Source: Alopecurus myosuroides
Lineage: Eukaryota; Streptophyta; Magnoliopsida; Poales; Poaceae
Length of the DNA: 64,000 nt
Reading direction: 5' to 3'
Assembly (NCBI GenBank): GCA_028641055.1
Contig: CM054057.1
Coordinates: forward strand, 728,720,484-728,784,483
In this document: positions 10,741 through 23,600 of the stretch, piece by piece
Numbering within the stretch: the first letter of the stretch is position 1
How the letters are laid out: every line of letters begins with the position of its first letter
Notes under the pieces: model-generated
Seen by the model: only the letters and a program-made list of their open reading frames with translations
Told to the model about the DNA's origin: nothing
The model's database searches: none
Program-made: the position numbers and the translations under genes

Positions 10741-12253
10741 GTGATGGTGCCATGTTCCCCTGGTAACTTGAGCTTCAGGTATGCATAGTGTGGTACTGCC
10801 ATGAATCTGGCAAACGATGTTCGGCCAAGAATAGCGAGGTACTGCTGTGAGGGCCAGTCGACTACTTCGAAGTCGAGGAATTCTCGTCTGTAATTGCTTA
10901 GGTTGCCGAGCACCACCTCCAAGTTTATTGTTCCGAGTCGGCGGACTGCCTTCCCTGGTACTATCCCGTGAAAAGATGTCTCTGATTCCGCGAGTCCGTC
11001 CAGGTTCCTGTTCATCCTGTGAAGTGTGTCCGCGTAAATGATGTTAATCCCGCTGCCTCCGTCCATGAACACTCGGGCGAGTTCGTAGTTGCCTATCTGT
11101 GCCTGGATGACGAGTGCGGCATGCCCTGGTCGATAGACTCGGGGGGGTGGGGGGATGGTCCTCCTTGGAGAAAATTATCGGCTGGTCGGCCATCATCAGG
11201 TACTCGGGTTTGGATGGTGGGGCCTGGACGGCCATGAATACTTGTCGAGTGTTTGTTTTCTGGGCCCTGCGGGATGGCCAAACTTTTTGTATCATCCCCA
11301 GGAGTCCTACTGGGTTCGGGTACCCGTTGGCTCCTTGGTTTGCGGCGGGTGGCGCTGGTAGCGCGGCTAGCATCGTGTTTTGGTTTCCTGGTGGAGGGAG
11401 GTCTTGCGGCGGGTGGAATCCTTGGGTCCTCCAGGGAGCTGCAGTTAGCCCTGATTGACTGCTGCTCTGTTTTTCTTTGAGAAGGCCTCGTGTATGTCAA
11501 GGAACTTTCGGCAATCCTTGAGAAGGTGTGTTGCCTTAGTTTTTCCAGTGCGCTTATCTGTAAATAGATATAGCGTGCAGTAACCATCGAGGTCCTCCTC
11601 GGTAGTTTTATCCTCTGGCTTCGGCTTCCATTCGCGATTTCCACGATGTCCGCTGTCGCGATTTCTTGTGAATTCCGCTACCACCAGTTCTTCCCGATCA
11701 TCGTGATCGTAATGCTTTCTCCTTTTCTTTCGGCCATGGCGGCTGTCTTCAGGTGCTGGTGAAGATGATTTCTCGTTGCGCACCGCGTCTTTGCTGTTGG
11801 CCCATCTATCGGCTATAGCCATCAGTTCTCAATGGTTTTGGGCGCGGCCCGTCCCAGCTCTTCCCGGAAGGCGGTTCGCCGAGCTCCTTTGGAAAAGGTT
11901 CGACTGCAACTTCTTCTAATATATTTCCTGCCGTATTCCTAAGGGTGGTCCATCGCTGTATATATTCTCGAGTAGACTCGCCACTTTTCTGCTTGCAAGC
12001 TCGTAGCTCCTCGATGGTCACAGGTCTTTTGTATGTCGCCTGGAAGTTCTTGCGGAAGTCGAAGGTTAGATCGTCCCATGATCCGTAGCACGCCCTCGGT
12101 CTTCCTTCGAGCCAGCTGCGCGTAGCGCCTACAAGATGTAGGTTAAGATACTGCATAGCTGTGATCTTGTTCCCACGTTGGCACTTTACTGCCGTGAGGT
12201 AATCTGACAATCAGGATTGCGGCTCGAGCGAACCGTCGTATATCGGCACCTCC
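10741..12253 (-). pseudogene. Tat-1 gypsy element: gag 3' part and protease, broken
   Basis: Read on the minus strand from 12253 down. The first part is Tat-lineage gag beginning YDGSLE, then LTAVKCQRGNK, CKQKSGESTREYIQRW and on to the gag tail; next comes protease with an FMDGGSGINII active-site loop near 11070-11040 and AILGRTSFARFM further down. The sequence aligns with Tat-2 at about 42780-44270. A TGA replaces the Trp codon soon after YDGSLE, and frames change near 11830-11860 and 11370. At 10741 it is cut by chromovirus A; the rest of pol should lie left of the window. Confidence 0.85.
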
Positions 12254-15200
12254 TGTAACAGCCCTACTTTGTAATAAAGTTGTGTTGTGTGTTGTGTACA
12301 TGGCATACATGCATGGAAAACATTGCTAAAAATTTGCATTTGAAAATAACAAGTGAAATGACAAAAATCACTTAAACAAGCAACCCACAAAGTTGTTCTA
12401 ACAAGTTTTTCAAAATGAACAAACTAAGGTATGGTTTTGTTGGAAATTTGAAGAGCTTTTCAAAACTTATTTTTGTGTAATTTTTGTTGTTCAAAAAGTC
12501 CCTCAAAACCAGCTTTTGGGTCCTGTTTTTAGAAGAGAAGGACCATCTTGTAGTTTCTTTCTCTCTCAGGGGGTTTTTGCAAATGTGTTTGTCTTCTTCG
12601 TTGAGACACAGAAGCAGCTGCGTGGCCGCCGCGGGCGTTGCCGTTGCCACGCCCTGCCCATCGACCGCACTCGGATAAGCCACAGGAGGCGTCTCCAAGT
12701 GCCCCGCTGCACCCTCTCGCCCTCTCCATCACGGCTCCCTCTCTCTCTGCGTTGTGTAACCCTAAGCCGAACCCTAACTCCGGCAAGGTTGCAAGTCCCC
12801 GCCGTTGTGCACTACCCCGCCGAAATCCGGCGACACCACGAGCTCCGCCCGGCCTCCAACCACCTCTCTGCCAAAGGAATCGGTCCGGGAGGCTCTAAAT
12901 CACCGCCGCCATCCATCGTCTTCCCCACGGCCGGCGGGGAAGTCCGCCGTCGATTCGTCGCCGCCGTTGCTCCCCTGCCCTCCCCGACACCGCCATCACC
13001 TTCCTGGTGATCTCACGCACCTCCAGGTGCTCTCCCTTGCCTCCCTCCTCCTCTGGTTCCTCCTCTCGCCACGCACCGCCGGCCGCCGCCGCGGTTGATG
13101 CTCGCCGGAGCAACTCCGGCGACCATCCGGCGAGCCGGTACCACCCCTAGGATCCCCTCCACCTCCTCTAGCTCGCTGTGTATTTTGATTTCAGTTTGGC
13201 GCGCGAATTTGATCGATTGCTTGATCGGCAGAGGAGTTTGTTCCTCGGGTGATGTCACTGTGACGTCATTGTGACGTCACCAATCCTTTTTTTTTAATTT
13301 ACAGAAAATTGAATTAAGATGAATAATTAATATCTCCCTTTTGGTAACTCAGAAAAATATAAAAAATACATGGTTGAGTTCAGAAAAACAATTCCAACCC
13401 AAATATGTCACTTTCATACATGTTTGACAAACTTTATTATTGAGCATTATTTAAATGCAATTAAATCAACTAAAATAAAGAAAATAAGATTTTAATCAAT
13501 AAAATCAGAAAAATACAAGTTATATACCAAAATGCTCAAAATGATAAATGCAATCCACTTATGATGTTTTTAAACCTATTTGAGATATTAAATTTGCACT
13601 CACTTTTAGAGTTGCCCGAATTGCCCTCCGGGGTCTATTTCGGGACTGTTTTCCGATAAAATGCTTAACCATCATATGAACCGTAGCAAACCCTCGAACT
13701 TGTTTAGGTCTTTCATTCAAGTGCATTAACCTTGTCATGCATACATATTGTGCATTGCATCGATGCCATGTGTTGATTGTTTCTTCCCCGGTTTCTGCTT
13801 CTTATCGGTAGAACGCTGCCCGAAGAGAAGATCAACATCTACAGTGGCGAATACTTGATCTTAACCGACAAGTCAAGCACTTATCCAGAAGATCTATCTA
13901 TTTGGTTTTCTTTTAATAAAGGCAAGCATAACCTCTTATCTGCTCATATATGCTTTCGAACAACATTTGAATCTCGTACTTTGCATCCGATTCCAAACTA
14001 GTTGATGCTAGTAGATATAGTTCACCTATATACTGCATTGCCTCAATACCCTGATCCACCGCTCCTAGCCGCCATAGTTTTGCTTGTGCGCATCGCTAGA
14101 GCCTCATATATGCTTCGCTTAGTCATACATGTTTGTTACCTCTGCTCCATCCGGTTGATGAATCAGAGCTGCGATAACCTAGTATGATATGATGACGTGG
14201 TGAGATGAGCTTTGTGTGGATAACTTGACTAAGGCTGGTATGGGAGGCCACTTGGGAAGTGGTTGTTCGTCCTATACTCGCCAACCCTAGGATTACGGTC
14301 TCGAGCGGAAGCCAAGACTGAGCGTGCAACCACACGAGGGATCTAAGTAACCGCGCTCGACCAACTAACTTGTTTGGCCAGATCCATGAGTCACGTAGTT
14401 TGAGATTTCCGTTCGGCACCGCAGTAAAACCTTTTAAACGGTTTTGAAAACAAAATGCTCCGCTAGGGCGTGACCGGGGCCAAGTGATGGACGTACACGG
14501 ATCTTGACCCCGCCTCACAGAGACAGGTGCCGTCAGGAGGATGGCCAACTCCCTGTTGACGGGGTGGCCCTGTCTTGGGTTGACTCATGGATAGGGTCGG
14601 GTAAGGTAAAGGTCGTGGCCAACCACCCTCTGCCGCGCTCCCTTGGGAAGAGCGTTACCGCGTGGCGTTAAGAGTCGGTTGGTACGTGTGGGTAAAGTGT
14701 ACATCCCTGCAGGGCAATCTTTTCGAAAAGCCGTGTCCACGGTTAAGGACGATTTGGTGAAGGCAAAGACCATAGATAACCTAAACGTGGCGTAAAATAT
14801 GTTGACAAAGCATGGAGGTAATGTTTGAAGGATGCCTCCTCGGAGATGCCGAGAGGGGTGATCCTCGTAGCATGTGAGATGCTGGGAAATGTTGGTGGAT
14901 TCAAAAGATGATGATTACAGTAGTGAGCTTCTCATCTGTTTTGAAAACATTCTATAAGACGTGCTGTTCTTCCTCGACTTGGAAAACAAACATTGCTTTA
15001 CGCAAATCAGCCTTCATAAAACCCTTTATGAAACGAGCAGATATATAATAGGTTAATTAAGTCTTGTTGAGTACCTCTAGTACTCAGGTTTGCTTAAATT
15101 TGGTTCAGGTGAAGGTCTCACATTGGTGGTGTTTCAGCATGGACATCGATGAGTAGTTCTGGGGTTCCCAGGTAGCAGCCTGGAATCTATGGGCTGGGAC

Positions 15201-15791
15201 GTCGCTTTATGTTGCGGCCTCTTAGGCCTTTTTGGTTCTTGTTGATTAGCAACATAGTTTGCCTTCCGTTGTCTGATGTAATGTTGGGTCATGTGACCTC
15301 TGGTTGTAAAGCTATACTCTAGTAATACATGCTCAATACAGTTTCAATGTCTAGAGTGTTGCTTTGATCGGTTGTTGGTTTCGAGCTCATTGTTATACAG
15401 TTTTGGCTATGCCTGCATAGTTGTCGCAGTCGAGGGGTTGTGGAGCCGATGATCCATGTCCGAGCCCGCCTGTCGATGTGATCGGCCTGGGGCGAGGTAA
15501 CCCCAGTAACCCTCGATTGTTGTTGCACTTTCTGGACACATAGCATCTCTGTATAGCTCTGGTCCCGTCTCCTTCAGTTTCATTCGATTCGTGGATGCTT
15601 TGATATACATAGTTGGTTATGACTAGCATGGATACAAGGAGTAGTGGACTGGGGATCCGGACTACGTGCCGATGAATCCAGTCCGCCTGCCGTTGTTTGT
15701 TGCGGCCGGGGCTGGTAACCCTGAAGCCCTTGTGAGTCCATGGCTAGGAGCACATAACGGTATGTATATCTTTGGGTCCGGGGTCGTGACA
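12254..15791 (+). repeat. 5' LTR of chromovirus B
   Basis: Runs from TGTAACAGCC to GTCGTGACA, immediately before the primer region. Contents: a GC-rich island at about 12600-13170, a triple TGA(C/T)GTCA cluster at 13250-13279, AT-rich DNA at 13285-13620, and a 3' half with no coherent coding signal. Short frames here are matched base for base in the other LTR and show no protein family. Confidence 0.93.
13250..13279. promoter_or_regulatory. Triple TGACGTCA-type (bZIP/CRE) motif cluster in LTR
   Basis: TGATGTCA (13250-13257), TGACGTCA (13261-13268) and TGACGTCA (13272-13279) are spaced 11 bp apart, about one helical turn. The same trio is at 21621-21650 in the 3' LTR. TGACGTCA is the palindromic core bound by plant bZIP factors of the TGA/CREB-like type. 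The cluster lies just downstream of the GC-rich island, so it could act as promoter or internal enhancer. Function is inferred. Confidence 0.5.
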
Positions 15792-15796
15792 AGTCA

Positions 15797-15808
15797 TGGT
15801 ATCAGAGC
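15797..15808 (+). other. Primer-binding site of chromovirus B
   Basis: TGGTATCAGAGC, five bases after the LTR end; complementary to the 3' end of initiator methionine tRNA. Confidence 0.92.
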
Positions 15809-16261
15809 AGGACTGCCTGTAGGAAACCCTTTGCTATTGGTCGATGTTGAGTCTAGTGTTTGCGAAAACTATTTTGAACTTGCAAATTTGTGAAAACCTT
15901 CTTAGGAACTCTTTTTACTCCTTACCTGGTGTCACTTCAACTCCGAGTCATCTTATCTCATTTGATTTGAAAAGGTGTTCCTCTCTTCTGTTACCTTCAA
16001 AACCGTTGGGTGTTTTCTTTCTGGTACTTCGTGTCAGGTTGCTAACCTCTCAAGTTTTGACTAACTCAAGTCATTCGAGCTATCAATTTCACATCCGGGG
16101 TTGCATCTTTGTGTGATTCCTCGGTTGTTCGTTTATGTGATATGCCTTGTTTCCTTCACATAATGTCCTATACCTTGCCTCCGTTGAACTATCATGTACC
16201 ATTCCGTCGTTCTCTCCTTTCATGAATGTGTTATTCATGGTTCCTTTCCTTTTTACTCAGG
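15809..16261 (+). other. Untranslated leader of chromovirus B
   Basis: About 450 bp between primer site and gag start. No gene is seen; it probably carries RNA packaging and dimerisation signals, by analogy with other LTR elements. Confidence 0.5.
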
Positions 16262-19200
16262 ATGTCCGGTGGTACTCGTAGACGTCGTGGACGTAATCCT
16301 TCTGAGGCAGAAGTTCCGCCTTCTCCCACAATGGCGCAGGTTCTGCAGAATATCGAGACCAACCGCCTGAGAAGCGAACATCTTCTTGAACGTGTGGCGC
16401 AGAATACTGAACGTCGCGCTGAAGGTGTTACACTTGGGAGTTTCCTCAAAGCTCAACCTCCTACCTTTTCTGATTCCAAAGAGCCTCTGGATGCTGATGA
16501 CTGGCTCCGTACAATCGAGCGCAAGTTTGTTGCTCTCCATGTCCAAGATAATGACCGTGTGAACTTCGCCACCTACAAGCTAGAAGGTGTTGCTGGTGCT
16601 TGGTGGGAAGGTTTCTTGGCGTTGCAGGCGCCAGGACATGAGGTCACCTGGGCAGAGTTCTGTATTGCGTTCCGTGATGCTTATATTCCAAAGGCAATCA
16701 TGGACTTTAAAAGGAAGGAATTCCTTGATCTCACTCAGGGAAACATGAATGTTGAACCTTACGGGCGTGAATTCATCCGTTTGGCTCGCTATGCTCCTCG
16801 AGATATCAGAGATGATGAGGACAAGCAGGAGCTGTTTCGGAAGGGTCTGAATCCAACCCTCTGTTATGAGTTGCTTCCTTTCAAATTCAAGAGTTTCCAG
16901 GAGTTGTACAATCAGGCTATTACCCTTGAATATGGCAGAAAGGAGATGGAGATTGCTGTAAAACGGGATGCTGATAACTCTTGTGCAACTTCCTCTGGCT
17001 CCAAGAAGCGCCGTGTGTTCATACCATACAGTGCTATTCCTAGAGCCCCGTCTGCACCCAGTTATGAGGGACACGTTCCTCATCCGCCTCCGTCAGTTGC
17101 TAAACCACCTGATCTTATGTGTTTCAAGTGTGGTCAGCCGGGTCATCTTTCTCGACAGTGTCTTCAGAAGAAAATTGGTCGTGGAGTTCCTCCGCCCAAG
17201 AAAAATGTGAAGAACACTGGTACAATACATGCTTGTTTAACACATGTCACACTTGAGAAGGCTCAAAATGATCCAAGCATTCTCTGGAGTACAATTCGAG
17301 TTAACTCCATTCTGGCTACAGCGTTGTTTGACTCTGGAGCATCTCATACCTTCATGTCAGAGAAGTTCGCTGAAATGCATGGGATACCTTTCCAGAAGGT
17401 GTCCAAGTCTTTGGTGGTCCAGTCCCCAGGGCTTAATTGGCGAACCACGATGGTTACCCCAGAGCTCATGATCGATATTGGGTATCGGTGGTTCCCCACC
17501 ACCTTCTATGCCTTAAAGTCAACTGACATTGATGTCATTCTAGGCATGGATTGGCTCAAAAAGTTTGGAGCTGTAATTGACTGCGCAGACAAGTCCATCG
17601 TTTTGACAGATCCTTCTGGTGCTAGTGTGAAATGTTGGACGTGTGCAGATCTAGCTCCCTCAGCGTGTCATCAACTTTCACCCGAATCACAACTATATTC
17701 TATGCAAGCTGACTACCCTCCTGAAATTCATGAGTTGCCAGTAGTCAGCGAGTTTCCTGATCGAAGTGTGGAATTTGTTATCGAGCTGGTCCCTGGCACC
17801 GCTCCTATGTCCAAAAGACCTTATCGTATGGCCCCCGAAGAGTTGGCTGAATTGAAGCGTCAAATAGAGGAGTTAGAAGAAAAAGGTTTCATCCAACCTA
17901 GTACATCTTCTTGGGGTTGTCCGACCATCTTTGTTAAGAAGCGGGATACAAATGTTCCGCGTCTTGTTGTTGATTACCGGCCGCTGAATGCAGTGACCAT
18001 TAAAAACAAGTATCCTCTTCCAAGAATCAACGACCTGTTTGATCAGTTAGCTGGTGCAACTGTCTTCTCCAAGATGGACCTACGATCAGGATACCATCAA
18101 ATAAAGATTAGAAAAGAGGACATTCCTAAAACAGCTTTCACCACTCGTTATGGTCTTTACGAGTACACTGTTATGTCCTTTGGTCTTACCAACGCTCCAT
18201 CTACATTCATGAGGCTTATGAACTCGGTATTCATGGAGTATCTCGACAAGTTCGTCGTGGTCTACATCGATGATATCTTGGTCTATTCCAAAACCGAAGA
18301 TGAACATGCCGAACACTTGCGTTTGGTGTTATCCAAACTCCGTGAGCACAAGTTGTATGCCAAGTTCTCCAAATGTGAATTCTGGTTGAAAGAGCTCATC
18401 TATCTCGGACACGTGGTGTCTGCTAAAGGTGTTTCCGTGATTCCAGACAAGGTCCAAACCATTCTGGATTGGGAAGCACCTAAATCAGTCAAGGATGTTC
18501 GGAGTTTTCTCGGGATGGCAGGTTATTATCGTCGATTCATCGAGAACTTCTCCAAAATTGCCAAACCTATGACTGAACTTCTGAAGAAAGGCAAGAAGTT
18601 TGAGTGGTCAGAAAAGGCAGAAGAGAGTTTTCAAACTCTAAAAACTAAACTGACTACCGCTCCTGTGCTTGCTCTTCCTGATACGAGCAAGGACTTCGTT
18701 ATTTTCTGTGATGCCTCGCAACAAGGACTCGGTTGTGTGTTAATGCAAGAGGGTCATGTGGTGGCCTATGGTTCTCGTCAGTTGAAACCACATGAGCACA
18801 ACTACCCAACTCATGACCTCGAGCTAGCAGCCGTGGTCCATGCTCTCAAGCAGTGGCGTCATTACCTTCTTGGTAACCGTTGTGAGCTATACTCAGATCA
18901 TCAAAGTCTGAAATATCTGTTCACCCAACCGGATCTGAATCTCAGACAGAGAAGATGGTTGGAAATAATCAAGGACTTTGATTTGGGTCTCAACTATCAA
19001 CCCGGCAAGGCCAACGTCGTGGCTGACGCGCTAAGTCGGAAGTCCTACTGTAACAACTTGATGATACAGCAAGCTCAACCTTCTCTTCATGAGGAGTTTT
19101 CCAAGCTCAACCTTGAAATAGTTCCCTCTGGGTACCTAGCTAACCTGGAAATAAAACCTTCTTTGGAGGATCAAATCAAAGAGGCCCAGAAGCGTAATGT

Positions 19201-20596
19201 GGGCATTGCCAAGATCAAGAAGAACATTGCTAGCGGAGTTGCTAAGTGTTTCTCGGTTGATGATCAAGGCATCGTTTATTTCAACAACCGTCTGGTTGTG
19301 CCAAAGAAGCGAAGTCTGAGAAATCTAATACTTCAAGAGGCTCATGATACACCTCTTTCCATCCACCCTTGTAGTACGAAGATGTATCAGGACCTACGTC
19401 CAAAGTTCTGGTGGACCCGGATGAAGCGAGAAATCGCTCAGTATGTTGCTGAATGCGACGTTTGTCGTCGTGTGAAGTTTGAACATCAAAGACCAGCCGG
19501 TGTTCTTCAACCTCTACCGATACCTGAATGGAAATGGGATGAAATTGGTATGGACTTCATTACTGGTCTTCCCAAAACCAAAAAGGGTCACAATGCTATT
19601 TGGGTAGTGGTTGATCGACTGTCGAAGGTTGCTCACTTCCTTCCTATTCGAGACGGTATCAACACTAGTCAGTTGGCAGAGCTGTACATATCTCGAATAG
19701 TCCTTCTTCACGGAGTTCCAAAAAGGATTATCTCGGATCGTGGAAGTATTTTCATCTCCAGATTCTGGGGTTGTCTCCAAGAGTCTATGGGAACTCGTCT
19801 TTCCTTCAGCACCGCTTATCATCCACAAACTGGTGGTCAAACCGAAAGAGTGAATCAAATTCTTGAGGATATGCTTCGAGCTTGTGTTATCTCCTTCGGT
19901 AAGGATTGGGAAAAGTTCCTTCCCTTTGCTGAGTTCACCTATAACAACAGTTATCAATCCAGTCTCGGCAAGGCTCCTTTCGAAGTTCTGTATGGCCGCA
20001 AATGCCGAACTCCGCTGAATTGGTCTGAAACCGGTGAAAGATCATTCTTCCGACCGGATACAATCAAGGAAGCAGAAGAAACTGTTTGCATCATTCGTGA
20101 ACGTTTGAAAACGGCTCAATCTCGTCAGAAGATTTATTATGATCGTCGTCATCAAGACGTTCGTTACGAAATTGGCGAGAAAGCTTATCTTCGAGTCACA
20201 CCTTTGAAAGGTGGAAAACGTTTCGGAATCAAAGGCAAGCTGGCTCCTCGTTACATTGGTCCATTCCCCATCATCAGGAAACGAGGTCAAGTTTCATATC
20301 AGCTACAGTTGCCTCCAGGATTTCCAGATGTTCATGATGTATTCCATGTCTCCCAACTCAAACGTTGCTTCAAAGATCCTGTCCGTGGTGTGGACCACGA
20401 GACTATCAAGCTCAAGGAAGATCTCTCTTACAAAGAGGTCCTTGTCCGTATTCTTGATGAGGCCGAACGAAGAACTCGCAGTCAAACCATCAAGTTCCTC
20501 AAAGTTCAATGCTCACATCATTCCGAGAACGAAGCAACCTGGGAACGAGAGGATCGCTTGCGATCTAAGTACCCCAACTTCTTTTCTAAAACCTAG
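16262..20596 (+). CDS. Gag-pol polyprotein of chromovirus B, intact (1444 aa)
   Basis: The frame is open further upstream but the first ATG is 16262 ([12 protein letters not shown]). Residues 1 to about 300 are gag, ending in a CCHC knuckle at 287-300 ([14 protein letters not shown]). Protease has DSGASHTF from 357. Reverse transcriptase has YIDD at 668-671. RNase H begins with DASQQG at 817. Integrase has zinc-finger His 1035 with the CDVC pair downstream, and catalytic Asp 1098, Asp 1159 and Glu 1195 (D,D-35-E). The C-terminal 55 residues are chromodomain-like ([18 protein letters not shown]), expected to steer integration towards marked chromatin. One odd point: the usual KVQW is KVQC, losing an aromatic residue. 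No stop or frameshift is present, so all enzymes for transposition could be made. Confidence 0.95.
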   Translation: MSGGTRRRRGRNPSEAEVPPSPTMAQVLQNIETNRLRSEHLLERVAQNTERRAEGVTLGSFLKAQPPTFSDSKEPLDADDWLRTIERKFVALHVQDNDRVNFATYKLEGVAGAWWEGFLALQAPGHEVTWAEFCIAFRDAYIPKAIMDFKRKEFLDLTQGNMNVEPYGREFIRLARYAPRDIRDDEDKQELFRKGLNPTLCYELLPFKFKSFQELYNQAITLEYGRKEMEIAVKRDADNSCATSSGSKKRRVFIPYSAIPRAPSAPSYEGHVPHPPPSVAKPPDLMCFKCGQPGHLSRQCLQKKIGRGVPPPKKNVKNTGTIHACLTHVTLEKAQNDPSILWSTIRVNSILATALFDSGASHTFMSEKFAEMHGIPFQKVSKSLVVQSPGLNWRTTMVTPELMIDIGYRWFPTTFYALKSTDIDVILGMDWLKKFGAVIDCADKSIVLTDPSGASVKCWTCADLAPSACHQLSPESQLYSMQADYPPEIHELPVVSEFPDRSVEFVIELVPGTAPMSKRPYRMAPEELAELKRQIEELEEKGFIQPSTSSWGCPTIFVKKRDTNVPRLVVDYRPLNAVTIKNKYPLPRINDLFDQLAGATVFSKMDLRSGYHQIKIRKEDIPKTAFTTRYGLYEYTVMSFGLTNAPSTFMRLMNSVFMEYLDKFVVVYIDDILVYSKTEDEHAEHLRLVLSKLREHKLYAKFSKCEFWLKELIYLGHVVSAKGVSVIPDKVQTILDWEAPKSVKDVRSFLGMAGYYRRFIENFSKIAKPMTELLKKGKKFEWSEKAEESFQTLKTKLTTAPVLALPDTSKDFVIFCDASQQGLGCVLMQEGHVVAYGSRQLKPHEHNYPTHDLELAAVVHALKQWRHYLLGNRCELYSDHQSLKYLFTQPDLNLRQRRWLEIIKDFDLGLNYQPGKANVVADALSRKSYCNNLMIQQAQPSLHEEFSKLNLEIVPSGYLANLEIKPSLEDQIKEAQKRNVGIAKIKKNIASGVAKCFSVDDQGIVYFNNRLVVPKKRSLRNLILQEAHDTPLSIHPCSTKMYQDLRPKFWWTRMKREIAQYVAECDVCRRVKFEHQRPAGVLQPLPIPEWKWDEIGMDFITGLPKTKKGHNAIWVVVDRLSKVAHFLPIRDGINTSQLAELYISRIVLLHGVPKRIISDRGSIFISRFWGCLQESMGTRLSFSTAYHPQTGGQTERVNQILEDMLRACVISFGKDWEKFLPFAEFTYNNSYQSSLGKAPFEVLYGRKCRTPLNWSETGERSFFRPDTIKEAEETVCIIRERLKTAQSRQKIYYDRRHQDVRYEIGEKAYLRVTPLKGGKRFGIKGKLAPRYIGPFPIIRKRGQVSYQLQLPPGFPDVHDVFHVSQLKRCFKDPVRGVDHETIKLKEDLSYKEVLVRILDEAERRTRSQTIKFLKVQCSHHSENEATWEREDRLRSKYPNFFSKT

Positions 20597-20619
20597 GAAT
20601 CTCGGGACGAGATTCTTGT

Positions 20620-20626
20620 AAGGGGG
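20620..20626 (+). other. Polypurine tract of chromovirus B
   Basis: A purine run (AAGGGGGG) shortly before the 3' LTR start at 20634. Confidence 0.7.
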
Positions 20627-20633
20627 GTAGACT

Positions 20634-23600
20634 TGTAACAGCCCTACTTTGTAATAAAGTTGTGTTGTGTGTTGTGTACATGGCATACATGCATGGAAAA
20701 CATTGCTAAAAATTTGCATTTGAAAATAACAAGTGAAATGACAAAAATCACTTAAACAAGCAACCCACAAAGTTGTTCTAACAAGTTTTTCAAAATGAAC
20801 AAACTAAGGTATGGTTTTGTTGGAAATTTGAAGAGCTTTTCAAAAATTCTTTTTGTGTAATTTTTGTTGTTCAAAAAGTCCCTCAAAACCTGCTTTTGGG
20901 TCCTGTTTTTAGAAGAGAAGGACCATCTTGTAGTTTCTTTCTCTCTCAGGGGTTTTTTGCAAATGTGTTTGTCTTCTTCGTTGAGACACAGAAGCAGCTG
21001 CGTGGCCGCCGCGGGCGTTGCCGTTGCCACGCCCTGCCATCGACCGCACTCGGATAAGCCACAGGAGGCGTCTCCAAGTGCCCGCTGCCCTCTCGCCCTC
21101 TCCATCACGGCTCCCTCTCTCTCTGCGTTGTGTAACCCTAAGCCGAACCCTAACTCCGGCGAGGTTGCAAGTCCCCGCCGTTGTGCACTACCCCGCCGAA
21201 ATCCGGCGACACCACGAGCTCCGCCCGGCCTCCAACCACCTCTCTGCCAAAGGAATCGGTCCGGGAGGCTAAATCACCGCCGCCATCCATCGTCTTCCCG
21301 GCCGGCGGGGAAGTCCGCCGTCGATTCGTCGCCGCCGTTGCTCCCCTGCCCTCCCCGACACCGCCATCACCTTCCTGGTGATCTCACGCACCTCCAGGTG
21401 CTCTCCCTTGCCTCCCTCCTCCTCTGGTTCCTCCTCTCGCGACGCACCGCCGGCCGCCGCCGCGGTTGATGCTCGCCGGAGCAACTCCGGCGACCATCCG
21501 GCGAGCCGGTACCACCCGTAGGATCCCCTCCACCTCCTCTAGCTCGCTATGTATTTTGATTTCAGTTTGGCGCGCGAATTTGATCGATTGCTTGATCGGC
21601 AGAGGAGTTTGTTCCTCGGGTGATGTCACTGTGACGTCATTGTGACGTCACCAATCCTTTTTTTTAATTTACAGAAAATTGAATTAAGATGAATAATTAA
21701 TATCTCCTTTTTGGTAACTCAGAAAAATATAAAAAATACATGGTTGAGTTCAGAAAAATAATTCCAACCCAAATATGTCACTTTCATACATGTTTGACAA
21801 ACTTTACTATTGAGCATTATTTAAATGCAATTAAATCAACTAAAATAAAGAAAATAAGATTTTAATCAATAAAATCAGAAAAATACAAGTTATATACCAA
21901 AATGCTCAAAATGATAAATGCAATCCACTTATGATGTTTTTAAACCTATTTGAGATATTAAATTTGCACTCACTTTTAGAGTTGCCCGAATTGCCCTCCG
22001 GGGTCTATTTCGGGACTGTTTTCCGATAAAATGCTTAACCATCATATGAACCGTAGCAAACCCTCGAACTTGTTTAGGTCTTTCATTCAAGTGCATTAAC
22101 CTTGTCATGCATACATATTGTGCATTGCATCGATGCCATGTGTTGATTGTTTCTTCCCCGGTTTCTGCTTCTTATCGGTAGAACGCTGCCCGAAGAGAAG
22201 ATCAACATCTACAGTGGCGAATACTTGATCTTAACCGACAAGTCAAGAACTTATCCAGAAGATCTATCTATTTGGTTTTCTTTTAATAAAGGCAAGCATA
22301 ACCTCTTATCTGCTCATATATGCTTTCGAACAACATTTGAATCTCGTACTTTGCATCCGATTCCAAACTAGTTGATGCTAGTAGATATAGTTCACCTATA
22401 TACTGCATTGCCTCAATACCCTGATCCACCGCTCCTAGCCGCCATAGTTTTGCTTGTGCGCATCGCCAGAGCCTCATATATGCTTCGCTTAGTCATACAT
22501 GTTTGTTACCTCTGCTTCCATCCGGTTGATGAATCAGAGCTGCGATAACCTATGATATGATGACGGGTGAGATGAGCTTTGTTGTGGATAACTTGACTAA
22601 GGCTGGTATGGGAGGCCACTTGGGAAGTGGTTTTCGTCCTATACTCGCCAACCCTAGGATTACGGTCTCGAGCGGAAGCCAAGACTGAGCGTGCAACCAC
22701 ACGCGGGGTCTAAGTAACCGCGCTCGACCAACTAACTTGTTTGGACAGATCCCTGAGTCACGTAGTTTGAGATTTCCGTTCGGCACCGCAGTAAAACCTT
22801 TTAAACGGTTTTGAAAACAAAATGCTCCGCTAGGGCGTGACCGGGGCCAAGTGATGGACGTACACGGATCTTGACCCCGCCTCACAGAGACAGGTGCCGT
22901 CAGGAGGATGGCCAACTCCCTGTTGACGGGGTGGCCCTGTCTTGGGTTGACTCATGGATAGGGTCGGGTAAGGTAAAGGTCGTGGCCAACCACCCTCTGC
23001 CGCGCTCCCTTGGGAAGAGCGTTACCGCGTGGCGTTAAGAGTCGGTTGGTACGTGTGGGTAAAGTGTACATCCCTGCAGGGCAATCTTTTCGAAAAGCCG
23101 TGTCCACGGTTAAGGACGATTTGGTGAAGGCAAAGACCATAGATAACCTAAACGTGGCGTAAAATATGTTGACAAAGCATGGAGGTAATGTTTGAAGGAT
23201 GCCTCCTCGGAGATGCCGAGAGGGGTGATCCTCGTAGCATGTGAGATGCTGGGAAATGATGTTGGTGGATTCAAAAGATGATGATTACAATAGTGAGCTT
23301 CTCATCTGTTTTGAAAACATTCTATAAGACGTGCTGTTCTTCCTCGACTTGGAAAACAAACATTGCTTTACGCAAATCAGCCTTCATAAAACCCTTTATG
23401 AAACTAGCAGATATATAATAGGTTAATTAAGTCTTGTTGAGTACCTCTAGTACTCAGGTTTGCTTAAATTTGGTTCAGGTGAAGGTCTCACATTGGTGGT
23501 GTTTCAGCATGGACATCGATGAGTAGTTCTGGGGTTCCCAGGTAGCAGCCTGGAATCTATGGGCTGGGACGTCGCTTTATGTTGCGGCCTCTTAGGCCTT

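Noticed and set aside
12762..12782. Telomere-like AACCCTAA..AACCCTAAC in the chromovirus B LTR
   Set aside because: Only two imperfect units, also present in the other LTR; this is ordinary LTR sequence, not an interstitial telomere array.
13777..14001. 74-codon frame in both chromovirus B LTRs
   Set aside because: Kept only because the LTRs are nearly identical; no start context, domain or family resemblance.
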